Source: Pseudofrankia inefficax (lineage in GTDB: Bacteria; Actinomycetota; Actinomycetes; Frankiales; Frankiaceae). From it: a stretch of DNA of 64,000 nucleotides. How positions within the stretch are numbered: position 1 is the first letter of the stretch; every line of letters starts with the position of its first letter. This document shows, in pieces, positions 27,075 through 35,982 of the stretch. Made by a program: the position numbers and the translations under genes. The notes below the pieces were generated by a model that saw only the letters and a program-made list of their open reading frames with translations, was not told the origin of the DNA and did no database searches. Location: positions 8,246,001 through 8,310,000 of the forward strand of contig NC_014666.1 in NCBI RefSeq assembly GCF_000166135.1. Direction: 5' to 3'.

Positions 27075-27545
27075 CTAGAACTCGTGGCGGACGTCGGCCC
27101 ATTCGCCGTGGGTGATGGCGTGAAGCTCGTCGGGATTGGTCGGGAAGACCGCGTTGGGAGTTCCGGCGGCGGCCCACAGTTCGGCGTGGGCGAGCAGGTC
27201 GCGGTCGAGAAGAATGCGCATCTCGGTGGCGTGCGCGACCGGTGGAACGCCCCCGATGGCGTAGCCGGTCGCCTCGCGGACGGTCTTCGCGCCGGCGCGG
27301 CCCACCGGGCTGCCGAGCAGCGCCGAGACCTTGTCGGTGTCGACCTGGTTCAGGCCCGACGCGAGCACCATGACGGGCTGGTCACCGGCCAGGAAGACGA
27401 GGCTCTTCACGATCTGCCCGACCGAGGTGCCGAGCGCCTCGGCGGCCTCGTTCGCGGTGTGTGAGCTGTTCGGCAGCTCGCGGGCTTCGCCAGTGGCGCC
27501 CAGCTCACGCAGGCGCTCCTGAAAACGCTCCACCGTCGGATGCAT
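27075..27545 (-). CDS. YbaK/EbsC-family aminoacyl-tRNA deacylase
   Basis: 156 residues, the normal length for a free-standing YbaK/ProX-type editing protein. Conserved: SSHTANEAAEALGTSVGQIV, the catalytic Lys47 in VKSLVF, VMVLASGLNQVDTDKVSALL, and the GGVPPVAHA loop. Such proteins hydrolyse mischarged Ala/Cys/Ser-tRNA(Pro). GGGAA precedes ATG 27545. Repeat R3 lies after its stop codon. Confidence 0.92.
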   Translation of the reverse strand: MHPTVERFQERLRELGATGEARELPNSSHTANEAAEALGTSVGQIVKSLVFLAGDQPVMVLASGLNQVDTDKVSALLGSPVGRAGAKTVREATGYAIGGVPPVAHATEMRILLDRDLLAHAELWAAAGTPNAVFPTNPDELHAITHGEWADVRHEF

Positions 27546-27871
27546 GACGTTCCCTGCTTCTTGATCGAATGTTCAGTACATGTGCTGTGCTGGTCTATCA
27601 GGACCCGGCTGCCCGCGCACACGCATCGGCGCCGGACACTCCGTTCGCTGAGCGTCCGTCAGCCATCCGTTGGCCCACAACGTCGTACGGCGGGAGACGC
27701 GCCCCGTGCGCTAACCCGCTGGTCCGCGATGGCGGACGCGCGGTAACCACCCCGATTCCGGCCCCGTATTCAAGCCCCGCGAGGATGGCACGCTCGCCGG
27801 GGAGGACAAAGATTAGCCGGCCGCTCCCGGCACCCGGACGCCGGCCGTCACCAGCCCGAACACGGCACCGG
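27546..27871. other. Intergenic stretch between two minus-strand genes
   Basis: 326 bp with no convincing gene. It contains a GTCCGC-GATG-GCGGAC hairpin at 27722-27737, which could end the LysR transcript, and a less G+C-rich part at 27555-27600 that probably holds the YbaK promoter. Confidence 0.35.
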
Positions 27872-28858
27872 TCAGGCCAGCACGCCCGGCTGGGCGCCGA
27901 CCGGCTGGACCGCGACAGGCCGGACGGCGACCGGCGGGCAGATACCCGGCAGCAGCGGGGCCGCGGTTTCGGCAAGCCGCGCCGCGTCCACGAGCGCCCG
28001 CACCACGGCGGCCAGGTGCGGCGCGCCGCCGGAGCCCCGCCGCAGCGCCACCGCGAGCCGGCGCACCGGCGGGTCGACGAGCGGGCGCAGCACCACCCGG
28101 TCGGTCGAGCAAAGCCCGGCCAGGCGCGGGATGAGCGCGATCCCGCAGCCGGCGGCGATCAGGCTGAGCACGGCTGGGAAGTCGTCGCTGCGGTGGCGAA
28201 TCCGCGGCGCGAACCCGGCCACCGCGCAGCCTGCCAGCATGATCTGCAGGCAGGCCGTCCCGGCCCGGCTCGCGATGTAGTCCTCGTCGGCGAGCTGCGC
28301 GAGCGAGACCCGGTCGAGGCCGGCCAGCGGGTGGTCGCGCGGCAGCGCCACATCGAACACGTCGTCCAGCAGCCCGATCGTCTCGAACCGGCCGTCGTCG
28401 GGGTGGGTCGAGACGAAGTCACACGCGAGGTCGAGCTCGCCGCCGATCAGCATGTCGTAGCAGTCGGGCGGCATCACGTCGACGATCGTGATGTCGATGC
28501 CGGGGTGGGTCTCGCGCAGCCGCTCTATCGCGGGGGCGACAATTCCGACGATCGCCGTCGGGAAGGCGGAGATCGTCACCGGGCCGATCCGGCCCGCGTC
28601 GAACGCCGCGAGGTCGGCCTCGGCCCGCTCCAGCTGGGCGAAGATCTCGTCAGCGTGCCGCAGCAGCACCCGGGCCGCCGGCGTCAGCCGGACGTTGCGT
28701 CCGACCTGGTCAAGCAGGGGGACGCCGGACTCGCGGGCGAGCGCCGCGAGCTGCTGGCTGACGGCGGACGGGGTGAGATGCAGCGCGGCGGCCGTCGCGG
28801 CCACGGTGCCCCGGCAGTCCAGCTCACGCAGCAGCCGGAGGCGTCGAACGTCGATCAC
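27872..28858 (-). CDS. LysR-family transcriptional regulator
   Basis: 328 residues. N-terminal winged helix-turn-helix: RRLRLLRELDCRGTVAATAA followed by ALHLTPSAVSQQLAALARE. The effector domain starts around residue 92 (GPVTISAFPTAIVGIVAPAI). The last 20 residues are a Pro/Val repeat (VAVRPVAVQPVGAQPGV) beyond the usual end. Divergent from the small membrane-protein gene at 28932, 73 bp apart, the classic arrangement for a LysR regulator and its target. Confidence 0.93.
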   Translation of the reverse strand: MIDVRRLRLLRELDCRGTVAATAAALHLTPSAVSQQLAALARESGVPLLDQVGRNVRLTPAARVLLRHADEIFAQLERAEADLAAFDAGRIGPVTISAFPTAIVGIVAPAIERLRETHPGIDITIVDVMPPDCYDMLIGGELDLACDFVSTHPDDGRFETIGLLDDVFDVALPRDHPLAGLDRVSLAQLADEDYIASRAGTACLQIMLAGCAVAGFAPRIRHRSDDFPAVLSLIAAGCGIALIPRLAGLCSTDRVVLRPLVDPPVRRLAVALRRGSGGAPHLAAVVRALVDAARLAETAAPLLPGICPPVAVRPVAVQPVGAQPGVLA

Positions 28859-28931
28859 GTAGAAGAGCTTAACGGTGTCGGCAAGAAAAATTAGATGGAC
28901 CGGAGGATCGACCGCGCGTCACTCTCAACGC

Positions 28932-29159
28932 ATGGTCATCGTTGCTCTCATCACCCTGGCGGTCCTGCTGATCGTGGCGGGCGTCCGGCGCTTCGGCGCC
29001 GACTCCCGTGACGGCCGGGACTGGCGCCGGCCCCCGCCCTCCACTCTCGACGACAGCCATCCCTGGACCGCCGGCTACCGCGACGGTCCCCGACTCCATG
29101 ACGTCCAGGCCCGCCAGGAGACGCTGGCCGGCTCGCGCCAGCGCGGCCTGTTCGGATGA
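28932..29159 (+). CDS. Small single-helix membrane protein
   Basis: 75 residues: one N-terminal helix MVIVALITLAVLLIVAGV, then a polar, Arg/Asp-rich tail (RRFGADSRDGRDWRRPPPST) ending in QRGLFG. The codon use matches real genes. No ribosome site is visible before ATG 28932. Its position suggests control by the adjacent LysR protein. Function unknown. Confidence 0.6.
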   Translation: MVIVALITLAVLLIVAGVRRFGADSRDGRDWRRPPPSTLDDSHPWTAGYRDGPRLHDVQARQETLAGSRQRGLFG

Positions 29160-29270
29160 CCCCGGCAGCCACCAACCTGGCAACCGGCGACCCGGCAACC
29201 AGCGCATGGCGCCGCGGGTGATCCGAAAACGGCGGCACCCGTCACCCGCGGGTGCCGCCGTCCAGGTCGG

Positions 29271-30014
29271 TCAGGAGCTGGCGGCTGCCTCGGCGCCGGT
29301 CGGCGTCCCGACATCCTCGCCGAGGTAGGCCTGCCGGACGCGGTCGTCGGCGAGCAGTACGTCGGCCGGGCCGTCGAGCACGACCCGACCGGTCTCCAGC
29401 ACGTAGCCCCGGTTGGCGATCCGCAGGGCCTGGGCGGCGTTCTGCTCGACGAGCAGCACGGCGACGCCGGTGGCGTTGATCTGCGCGATGACCTCGAAGA
29501 TGGTCTGGACGATCAGCGGCGCCAGCCCCATCGACGGCTCGTCGAGCAGCAGCAGCCGCGGCCTGCTCATCAGGGCACGACCGATCGCCAGCATCTGCTG
29601 CTCACCGCCGGACAGCGTGCCGCCGGCCTGGCCGATCCGCTCCTTGAGCCGCGGGAACATCCCGAAGACCATCTCCAGGTCGGTCGAGACGTGCTTGCGG
29701 TCGTGGAACGCGCCCATCAGCAGGTTCTCGCGGACCGACATCGACGGGAAGATCCGCCGGCCCTCCGGTGAGTGCGCGACCCCGCGCCGGATCAGCTGAT
29801 GCGCCGGAATCCGCGACAGCGGCTCGCCGTCGAGGAGCACCTGCCCGGCCCGTGGCCGCAGCAGTCCCGAGACGGTGCGCAGCGTCGTCGTCTTGCCCGC
29901 GCCGTTCGCGCCGAGCAGCGTGACGATCTCCCCGGCGTCGACCGTGAGCCGCACCCCGCGCAGCGCGGTGACGGCGCCGTACGCGACCTCGACGTCGACG
30001 AGCTCCAGCAGCAT
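29271..30014 (-). CDS. livF: Branched-chain amino acid-type ABC transporter, ATP-binding protein LivF
   Basis: 247 residues. Walker A GANGAGKTT at 35-43, signature LSGGEQQMLAIGRAL, Walker B LLLLDEPSMGLAP, and a following His-switch-type region. The short, LivF-type pattern VAYGAVTALRGVRL and VAHSPEGRRIFPSMSV separate it from LivG. Energises import through LivH/LivM with LivG. Last gene of a minus-strand run livK-livH-livM-livG-livF; its start codon overlaps the end of livG. Confidence 0.95.
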   Translation of the reverse strand: MLLELVDVEVAYGAVTALRGVRLTVDAGEIVTLLGANGAGKTTTLRTVSGLLRPRAGQVLLDGEPLSRIPAHQLIRRGVAHSPEGRRIFPSMSVRENLLMGAFHDRKHVSTDLEMVFGMFPRLKERIGQAGGTLSGGEQQMLAIGRALMSRPRLLLLDEPSMGLAPLIVQTIFEVIAQINATGVAVLLVEQNAAQALRIANRGYVLETGRVVLDGPADVLLADDRVRQAYLGEDVGTPTGAEAAASS

Positions 30015-30928
30015 CAGGACCGGTCCTTCCCCGTGGTGTTCCCGGAGGCGGGCTCGTCGCTCTGGGCTCCCAGATACGCCTCGATGACCGCCGGGTCGCG
30101 CTGCACCTCGGCTGGGGTGCCATGCGCGATGACCTGTCCGAAGTTCAGCACGACGACGCTCGCCGCGACCGACATGACCAGCCGCATGTCGTGCTCGATG
30201 AGCAGAACCGAGACACCGGTGTCGGCGATGGCGCGGATCAGGTTGGCCAGTTCCAGCTTCTCGGACGGGTTCGTGCCGGCCGCCGGTTCGTCGAGCAACA
30301 GCAGCTTCGGCTCGGTCGCCAGCGCCCGGGCGATCTCCAGCCGGCGCTGCTCGCCGTACGGCAGCGACGACGAAAGCTCGTGCAGCCGGTGCTCCAGGCC
30401 GACCAGCCGCATCAGCTCGACCGACCGCGCCACCCCGTCGCGGTCCTCCCGCCGGGCCCGCGGCGTTCCGAAGATCGCGCCGAGCGCGCCGTGGCGCTGA
30501 CGCATCTCGGCGCCGATCTGCACGTTCTCCAGGGCGGTCAGCGCGGGGAACAGCCGGATGTTCTGGAACGTGCGGGCGACGCCGAGCTTGGTGATGGAGT
30601 GCGGCGTCCGGCCGACGATCGAGTAAGCCTTCTGGGACGTCGGCGCGAAGCGCACCGAGCCTTCCTGCGGCTTGTACGCCCCGGTCAGGCAGTTGAACAG
30701 CGACGTCTTGCCGGCGCCGTTCGGGCCGATGACGGCGAGGATCTCGCCACGCCGGTGCCGCAGCGAGACGCCGTTGAGGCTGGTCACGCCGCCGAACCGC
30801 AGGGTGAGCGCCTGCGCGTCGACGACCACGTCGCCGGTCGGGTCGCCTGCGCTCGGGCTACCGGTCGTGGCGGTCGACGTCGCCACGGCCGCGGCCCCGG
30901 CGGGGCCGGATGCGCGGTGCTTGCTCAT
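30014..30928 (-). CDS. livG: Branched-chain amino acid-type ABC transporter, ATP-binding protein LivG
   Basis: 304 residues, longer than usual because of a ~35-residue Ala/Thr-rich N-terminus. Walker A GPNGAGKTSLFNCLTGAY, ARTFQNIRLFPALTALENV (typical LivG), signature LPYGEQRRLEIARAL, Walker B LLLLDEPAAGTNPSE. ATG 30928 overlaps the livM stop as ATGA. Pairs with LivF as the cytoplasmic motor. Confidence 0.95.
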   Translation of the reverse strand: MSKHRASGPAGAAAVATSTATTGSPSAGDPTGDVVVDAQALTLRFGGVTSLNGVSLRHRRGEILAVIGPNGAGKTSLFNCLTGAYKPQEGSVRFAPTSQKAYSIVGRTPHSITKLGVARTFQNIRLFPALTALENVQIGAEMRQRHGALGAIFGTPRARREDRDGVARSVELMRLVGLEHRLHELSSSLPYGEQRRLEIARALATEPKLLLLDEPAAGTNPSEKLELANLIRAIADTGVSVLLIEHDMRLVMSVAASVVVLNFGQVIAHGTPAEVQRDPAVIEAYLGAQSDEPASGNTTGKDRS

Positions 30929-32331
30929 GAGGCCAGGTCCTCCGAGATCGGCGCGGAACCGAGCGAGTCCGCGTGGCCGACGCCCTGCTCGGCCAGCTTG
31001 ATCTCCCGCCCGCGCCGCCGCGACGGGACGACACCCTGCGGCCGGAAGATCATCATCACGATGACCACCGCGCCGAACCAGATATAGCGGTCCGTCGCCG
31101 GCACCTTGTCCCGCAGATAGAACGCCAGGCCCTGCAGGACCACCGATCCGACGACGACGCCCAGCCGGTTGCCCATGCCGCCGAAGATGACGATCGTCAC
31201 CACCAGGAACGACGCCTGCAGGCTGAAGACGCCGGGGTTGAAGAACTGCTTGCTGGCGAACAGCACCCCGGCGAAGCCGGAGACCGAGGCGCCGATCGCG
31301 AAGGCCAGCAGCTTCATCCGCAGCGTCGGCACACCGGTCGCCTCGGCCGCGATCTCGTCCTCCCGGATCGCCGCCCAGGCCCGGCCGATTCTCGACCGTT
31401 CCAGCCGGCCGAGCGCGAGCATGACGATGACGATGATGACGAGCAGCAGGTAGTAGTACGGCCTCGGATCCAGCTTCCAGGCGTAGTTGAAGCCGCCGAT
31501 GTGAACCGAGAGGTGCGGTACGCCGAACGCGCCCCGCGGCCCGTTCGTCCACGACGAGTTGTTCGCGATCAGCTGGATGATCTCGCCGAACCCGAGCGTC
31601 ACGATCGCCAGGTAGTCACCGCGCAGCCGCAGCGTCGGCGCACCCAGGATGATGCCGGCCAGCGCCGCGAGCACAAACGCGATCGGGAACACGAAGAACG
31701 GGTTCAGGCTGAACGGCGCGTGCACCGGCAGCGGCGGCGAGGTGTGCTTGTAGGAGAAGTACGCCGTCGCGTAGGCGCCGATCGCGAAGAAGGCGATGTA
31801 GCCGAGGTCGAGCATGCCGGCGTAGCCGATGACGACGTTGAGGCCGAGCGCGAGCAGCGCGTAGATACCGATGTCGTTGACCATCGACTGCTGCGCGGCC
31901 GTCGAGAAGAACATCGGCGCGAGGATCGCGAGGACCAGGAGCACCAGGTTCGCCCCGATCGGGGCGAACCTGTTCTGCGTCACGACGGTGGCCGGACCGC
32001 GCGCCTGGTCGACCGCCCCCTGCAGCAGCGACCGCAGCAGCGGCCAGAGCGCGACCACCACCCACATCACCACCGCGATGATCAGGAAGGTGAGGATCCG
32101 CGGGTGGAGGAGGTCCTGCGCCACGGCGTGAAACGGCTTGTCCGGCGAGCCGTCCTTGCCGGTCATCAACGCGAGCACGAGGCTCAGCAGCACCCAGGTG
32201 CCGAGCAGTCGCAACCCCTTGGCGCCGAAGAGCGCCGTGGTGACCAGGGAACCCACCCCGGACCCGCTGACCGGTTCCGGCGGCGACGCGGGAGCCGGCG
32301 TCGGGTCCGACACGGTCGGAGCGGCGCTCAT
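30925..32331 (-). CDS. livM: Branched-chain amino acid-type ABC transporter, permease LivM
   Basis: 468 residues, with an N-terminal extension carrying two or more additional helices (LLGTWVLLSLVLALMTG, ILTFLIIAVVMWVVVALWPL) before the family core. The core has YALLALGLNVVIGYAGMLDL, TLRLRGDYLAIVTLGFGEII and GRAWAAIREDEIAAEATG, the EAA-like coupling loop. Forms the membrane channel with LivH. ATG 32331 overlaps the livH stop. Confidence 0.95.
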   Translation of the reverse strand: MSAAPTVSDPTPAPASPPEPVSGSGVGSLVTTALFGAKGLRLLGTWVLLSLVLALMTGKDGSPDKPFHAVAQDLLHPRILTFLIIAVVMWVVVALWPLLRSLLQGAVDQARGPATVVTQNRFAPIGANLVLLVLAILAPMFFSTAAQQSMVNDIGIYALLALGLNVVIGYAGMLDLGYIAFFAIGAYATAYFSYKHTSPPLPVHAPFSLNPFFVFPIAFVLAALAGIILGAPTLRLRGDYLAIVTLGFGEIIQLIANNSSWTNGPRGAFGVPHLSVHIGGFNYAWKLDPRPYYYLLLVIIVIVMLALGRLERSRIGRAWAAIREDEIAAEATGVPTLRMKLLAFAIGASVSGFAGVLFASKQFFNPGVFSLQASFLVVTIVIFGGMGNRLGVVVGSVVLQGLAFYLRDKVPATDRYIWFGAVVIVMMIFRPQGVVPSRRRGREIKLAEQGVGHADSLGSAPISEDLAS

Positions 32332-33260
32332 GCGGCCCTCCCCAGTCGCTCGCCGAGCAGGCCGGTCGGCCTGACCATCAGGATCAGCACCAGCACCAGG
32401 AACGCGATGACGTCCTTGTAGGACGCCTGGAAGATGAAGCCGCCGTAGCTCTCGATCAGGCCGAGAGTCAGGCCGCCGAGCACCGCGCCACGCACGTTGC
32501 CGATACCGCCGAGCACGGCGGCGGTGAACGCCTTGACGCCGGGCAGGAAGCCCATGTTGTTCGCGGCGCTGAACGTCATCGCCTGCAGGAAGCCGCCGGC
32601 GCCCGCCAGCGCTCCGCCGATGACGAAGGTCAGCACGATGACCCGCTCGACGTTGACGCCCATCATGATCGCGGTGTCGGCGTCCTGCGCGACCGCGCGG
32701 ATGCTCTGACCGAGCCGGGTGCGGGCGACCAGCGTGTCGAGAACGATGAGCATGAACGCGGCGACCGCGATGATGACCAGCGTCTGGGTGTTCACCTTGC
32801 CGGTGAAGATGTGGAACACGACGCCGTTGGTGAACGCCGGCGGCAGCGGCACGTTCTGGTGCCCCCACAGCTTGCCGGCCATGTTGACGGCGAACCCGGA
32901 CGCCCCGATGGCGCTGATCAGATACGCCAGCCGGGGCGCGTTCCGCTTCCGCAGCGGGCGGTAGGCCACCCGTTCAAGCACGAAGGCGGCGAGCGCGCCG
33001 GACGCCGCGCCGGCAATGAGGCCGACCATCACGATCCCGACCGAGGCCATCCCCGACGGGGTGTGGTCGAACATGTGGATGATCGGCCGGGCCGCGAACA
33101 GGCCGCCGAACGCGCCCAGCATGAAGACCTCGCTGTGCGCAAAGTTGATCAGCTGCAGGACGCCATACACCAGGGTGTAGCCGAGCGCGATGACGGCATA
33201 CAACGAGCCCGACATCAGCCCGTCGATGGTTAGCTGCCAGAACTGGTGGACGAAGCCCAT
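32328..33260 (-). CDS. livH: Branched-chain amino acid-type ABC transporter, permease LivH
   Basis: 310 residues. Typical helices SGSLYAVIALGYTLVYGVLQ and LINFAHSEVFMLGA near the N-terminus, QSIRAVAQDADTAIMMGVN as coupling loop, and GVKAFTAAVLGGIGNVRGAV. ATG 33260 has AAGGCGG 5 nt upstream; the frame from 33287 has none. Coupled to livM by ATGA. Separated by 216 bp with a stem-loop from livK. Confidence 0.95.
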   Translation of the reverse strand: MGFVHQFWQLTIDGLMSGSLYAVIALGYTLVYGVLQLINFAHSEVFMLGAFGGLFAARPIIHMFDHTPSGMASVGIVMVGLIAGAASGALAAFVLERVAYRPLRKRNAPRLAYLISAIGASGFAVNMAGKLWGHQNVPLPPAFTNGVVFHIFTGKVNTQTLVIIAVAAFMLIVLDTLVARTRLGQSIRAVAQDADTAIMMGVNVERVIVLTFVIGGALAGAGGFLQAMTFSAANNMGFLPGVKAFTAAVLGGIGNVRGAVLGGLTLGLIESYGGFIFQASYKDVIAFLVLVLILMVRPTGLLGERLGRAA

Positions 33261-33426
33261 GCATCCGCCTTGTCGAAGGTCTTCCACTGCCGCGGGCGCG
33301 ACGGAACAGGGTCGCCAGCTCCCGCAGCCCCCGGAGAATCGGAACGGGCGGCGGACAAAGCGCGCCCGCCGCCCGATCGATGAAGTTGCGTGCCGAGCCG
33401 CGATGCGCAGGCACCACGGCCCGGCT

Positions 33427-33462
33427 CCCGTCGCGTACGGCGCGGTGGCCGCACGCGACGGG
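33427..33462 (-). terminator. Stem-loop between livK and livH
   Basis: Perfect 10-bp arms (CCCGTCGCGT and ACGCGACGGG) around a 16-nt loop that can pair further through CGGC/GCCG. It begins 14 nt after the livK stop. No poly-U tract follows. Such elements between a binding protein and permease genes commonly cause partial termination or protect the upstream message, giving more binding protein than permease. Confidence 0.55.
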
Positions 33463-33476
33463 TCCGGGCGGCTAGG

Positions 33477-34652
33477 TCAGCCGCCGATCAGCTTCGACGT
33501 CTGGCCGAGGACGGTCAGCTGGCCGCCCTTCACCTGGTAGATGTAGAACGACGCGTCGGTGACCTCACCGGTGGGCGTGAACTTGATCTGCTTGGTCAGG
33601 CCCTTGATGTCGAGCTTGCCGAACGCGGCGGACACGGACTCCCGGGTCGCCCCGGTGCCCAGCTGCTTGAGCACCGCGATGATGCCGTTGGTCGCGTCGT
33701 ACGCCTCGGCCGAGTAGGTGCCCGGCTCGGCGCCAGCGTTGGTGCCCTTGTACGACGTCACGAACGCGGAGGCGTTCGGGTCAGCGCCGGCCAGGAGGCA
33801 CGGGCAGCTGATCAGGGCGCCCTCGGCGTTGGCCGCGCCAGCCTGCTTGATGTACTCGGGGTCGAGCGAGCCGTCACCGGACATGATCTTGCCGGTGAAG
33901 CCGGCGCTCTTGAGCGCCTTGCTCAGCAGCGCGAACTCGGCGTAGTAGCCCGAGTAGTACAGGACGTCCGGCTTCGCCGCGATGATCTTCGTCGCCTGAG
34001 CCGTGTAGTCCTTGGTCGGGTTGATGCTGTCGTGGGTGAACTTCGTCCCGTTCGTCGTCAGCGTCGACTCGATGACCTTGGAAAGGCCGGTGCCGTACTC
34101 GGAGGCGTCGTCCAGCGAGTACACGCTGGCCGGCTTGAGGACCTTGGAGATGTAGTCGGCTGCGGCCTTGCCCTGGCCGGCGTCGGTCGCGATGACCCGG
34201 TAGAAGGTCTTGAAGCCCAGGGTGGTCAGGGTCGGGTTGGTGGCCGACGGGCTGACCGACAGCAGGTTCGCGTCCGTGAAGAGCTGCTCGCTGGCCTTGG
34301 TCGCGCCGGAGAACATCGGGCCGACCAGCGCGATGACGTCCGAGTTGTCGACCAGCTTCTGGGCGGCGGTCGGCGCGACGGCCGGGTCACCCTGGTCGTC
34401 GGACTGGACGAGCTTCAAGGTGAAGGGCAGCGACGAGTCCGCGTTCGCCTCGGCGATCGCGGTCTTCACGCCGTCCAGGCCGTTGATGCCCAGCTGCTGG
34501 TTGTCACCGGACAGCGGGCCCTGGAAGCCGATCGTGAAGGTCTTCTTGCCACTGCCGGACGAGCCGCCGCTGCCGCTGCTGCCACAGGCGGCAGCGGTCA
34601 GCGCGACCGCCGACGCGAGCGCCAGCGCCCCAACGAGCCTGCGCCTTTCCAT
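33477..34652 (-). CDS. livK: Branched-chain amino acid-type ABC transporter, substrate-binding lipoprotein
   Basis: 391 residues. Signal peptide and lipobox ALTAAAC (Cys23), Gly/Ser linker, then a periplasmic-binding type I fold: FTIGFQGPLSGDNQQLG, SDDQGDPAVAPTAAQKLVDN, VIALVGPMFSGATKASE. Two Cys in ISCPCLL may form a disulfide. ATG 34652 is preceded by AGGAGG. It is the first gene of the transporter operon. Amino acids of the Leu/Ile/Val type are the usual ligand, but amides or aromatic acids are possible. Confidence 0.94.
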   Translation of the reverse strand: MERRRLVGALALASAVALTAAACGSSGSGGSSGSGKKTFTIGFQGPLSGDNQQLGINGLDGVKTAIAEANADSSLPFTLKLVQSDDQGDPAVAPTAAQKLVDNSDVIALVGPMFSGATKASEQLFTDANLLSVSPSATNPTLTTLGFKTFYRVIATDAGQGKAAADYISKVLKPASVYSLDDASEYGTGLSKVIESTLTTNGTKFTHDSINPTKDYTAQATKIIAAKPDVLYYSGYYAEFALLSKALKSAGFTGKIMSGDGSLDPEYIKQAGAANAEGALISCPCLLAGADPNASAFVTSYKGTNAGAEPGTYSAEAYDATNGIIAVLKQLGTGATRESVSAAFGKLDIKGLTKQIKFTPTGEVTDASFYIYQVKGGQLTVLGQTSKLIGG

Positions 34653-35192
34653 CAACTTCCTCCTACGTGTGCCGGGCATGACCCCCAGCCCGAACGCCGC
34701 CGTTCTCGCGTCCTACGCCCGGCCGTCAGGCCAGCCACCCCAAGGACGCGAGGAGGCGCGCGCCCGGCCGTGGTGGTCGGAACCGGTGCGGTCTCCCCTG
34801 CTCCCAACGCCCGTGACCAGCGGTACCGGAAGATCTCCGACTCCGTGGTGCAGTCCGCGCCGAGTTGGCGGAAACCTAGCCAACCCGAGCGCGGGCGGGT
34901 AGGGCAGTTGAGCTCTTGTTACACGTAGGACACATTCCAGGCGCTTTCGCTACGCATCCGTTCACATTGCGCTGCCTGCGGCCCCCGGCCGGCAACACCA
35001 GGCGAACGGCCCGCGGGGGCCAGGCCACTTCCTCAGGAGCACAGGCGGACCAAGCGATCGCCTAGAGCGATGGGCGCGCGGCGGCGAGGCTCGCCGCGCG
35101 GCGGCGGCCAGGCAGGGGACGCACGACGGCGCGTCCCGGCGGGCGCGACCGAGAGATGAGTGACAGCTGGATGACGCGACGCTGTCGGCGGA
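34653..35192. other. Long intergenic region upstream of livK
   Basis: 540 bp without a supported gene. The half nearest livK must hold the operon promoter; the stretch 34910-34990 is the least G+C-rich part. A stem-loop at 35075-35100 lies downstream of the zinc-ribbon gene. No confident promoter hexamers could be assigned. Confidence 0.35.
35075..35100 (-). terminator. G+C-rich stem-loop downstream of zinc-ribbon gene
   Basis: Perfect 9-bp arms CGCGCGGCG and CGCCGCGCG separated by 8 nt. Lies about 92 nt after the stop codon of the 35193-35426 gene. No U-tract, as is usual for actinobacterial terminators. Confidence 0.35.
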
Positions 35193-35426
35193 TCAGCCGC
35201 AGCCGCAGGCGCCACCGCAGCAGCCGCCACCGCCGCCGCCAGCCATGGGAGCCGCGGCGCCCATGGACACCGACGCACCGCGGCTGACCGCCACCGCCGA
35301 GAAGACCCGCGAGGTCTCGACATGACCGGCGGGGCAGGGCACCGCAGCGGCGGCGTCCTCGGTGATGCCGCGGCGCACCTCGAACGAGGAGTCGCAGACC
35401 CGGCAGCGGTAGTCGTAACGAGCCAT
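35193..35426 (-). CDS. FmdB-type zinc-ribbon protein
   Basis: 77 residues. Starts MARYDYRCRVCDSSFEVRR and continues to CPAGH, giving the C-x2-C...C-x2-H type zinc ribbon that defines the FmdB/CxxC family of putative regulators. The C-terminus is a Gly/Cys-rich string (GGGGGGCCGGACGCG), possibly a second metal site or a low-complexity tail. Same strand as the J-domain gene upstream, 49 bp apart. Confidence 0.85.
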   Translation of the reverse strand: MARYDYRCRVCDSSFEVRRGITEDAAAAVPCPAGHVETSRVFSAVAVSRGASVSMGAAAPMAGGGGGGCCGGACGCG

Positions 35427-35475
35427 GAGTCTGAGGATAGGGAACGCGGGCTCCCGGTGTCCGCCGGTCGTCGCG

Positions 35476-35982
35476 TCAGGACGACCGGCGCCCGGCCGAC
35501 CGGTGTCTGCGCCGCGTGCCATGGGTGGGCGGCGGGCGGTTTGCCATGATCGCGGCAACCGGCGGGATCACCATCGCCACCACGGCCATCGCGATCGCGG
35601 CCGGCACGGACACCGGCCGGACGACCGTCCCGGCCAGGATGAACAGCCCCAGCGCGACGGTCATCATCACGAGGTAGCCCCGCTTCACCTCGCGGCTGAC
35701 CCCGGGGAAGGCGGCGGGAGCCGGTGGGCCGCCGGGCACCCCGTCTTCGGCGTCCGTCGCCGGAGGGGCGCCGCTGGTGGCGAGGTACTCGTCGTAGCCG
35801 GCGCGACCGGCTGGGTCGCCAAGGATGTGGTACGCGGTCGTGAGCCGTTGGAAGGCGGCGGCATTGCCACCGGCGTCCGGGTGCAGTGCCCGAGCGGCGT
35901 GACGGTAGGCGGCCCTGATCTCCTCCGCCGTGGCGGACGGCGGGACGCCCAGGAGGTCGTACAGCGTCGTCCGCCTGGCCAT
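35476..35982 (-). CDS. J-domain (DnaJ-like) membrane protein
   Basis: 168 residues. A J domain at residues 7-66: YDLLGVPPSATAEEIRAAYR, the invariant HPD at 34-36, and FQRLTTAYHILGDPAGRAGY. Two helices follow (YLVMMTVALGLFILAGTVV and PAAIAMAVVAMVIPPVAAIM) and a short basic tail. It should recruit an Hsp70 to the membrane; the J domain faces the cytoplasm. GAGAGGAGG precedes ATG 35982. Confidence 0.9.
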   Translation of the reverse strand: MARRTTLYDLLGVPPSATAEEIRAAYRHAARALHPDAGGNAAAFQRLTTAYHILGDPAGRAGYDEYLATSGAPPATDAEDGVPGGPPAPAAFPGVSREVKRGYLVMMTVALGLFILAGTVVRPVSVPAAIAMAVVAMVIPPVAAIMANRPPPTHGTRRRHRSAGRRSS

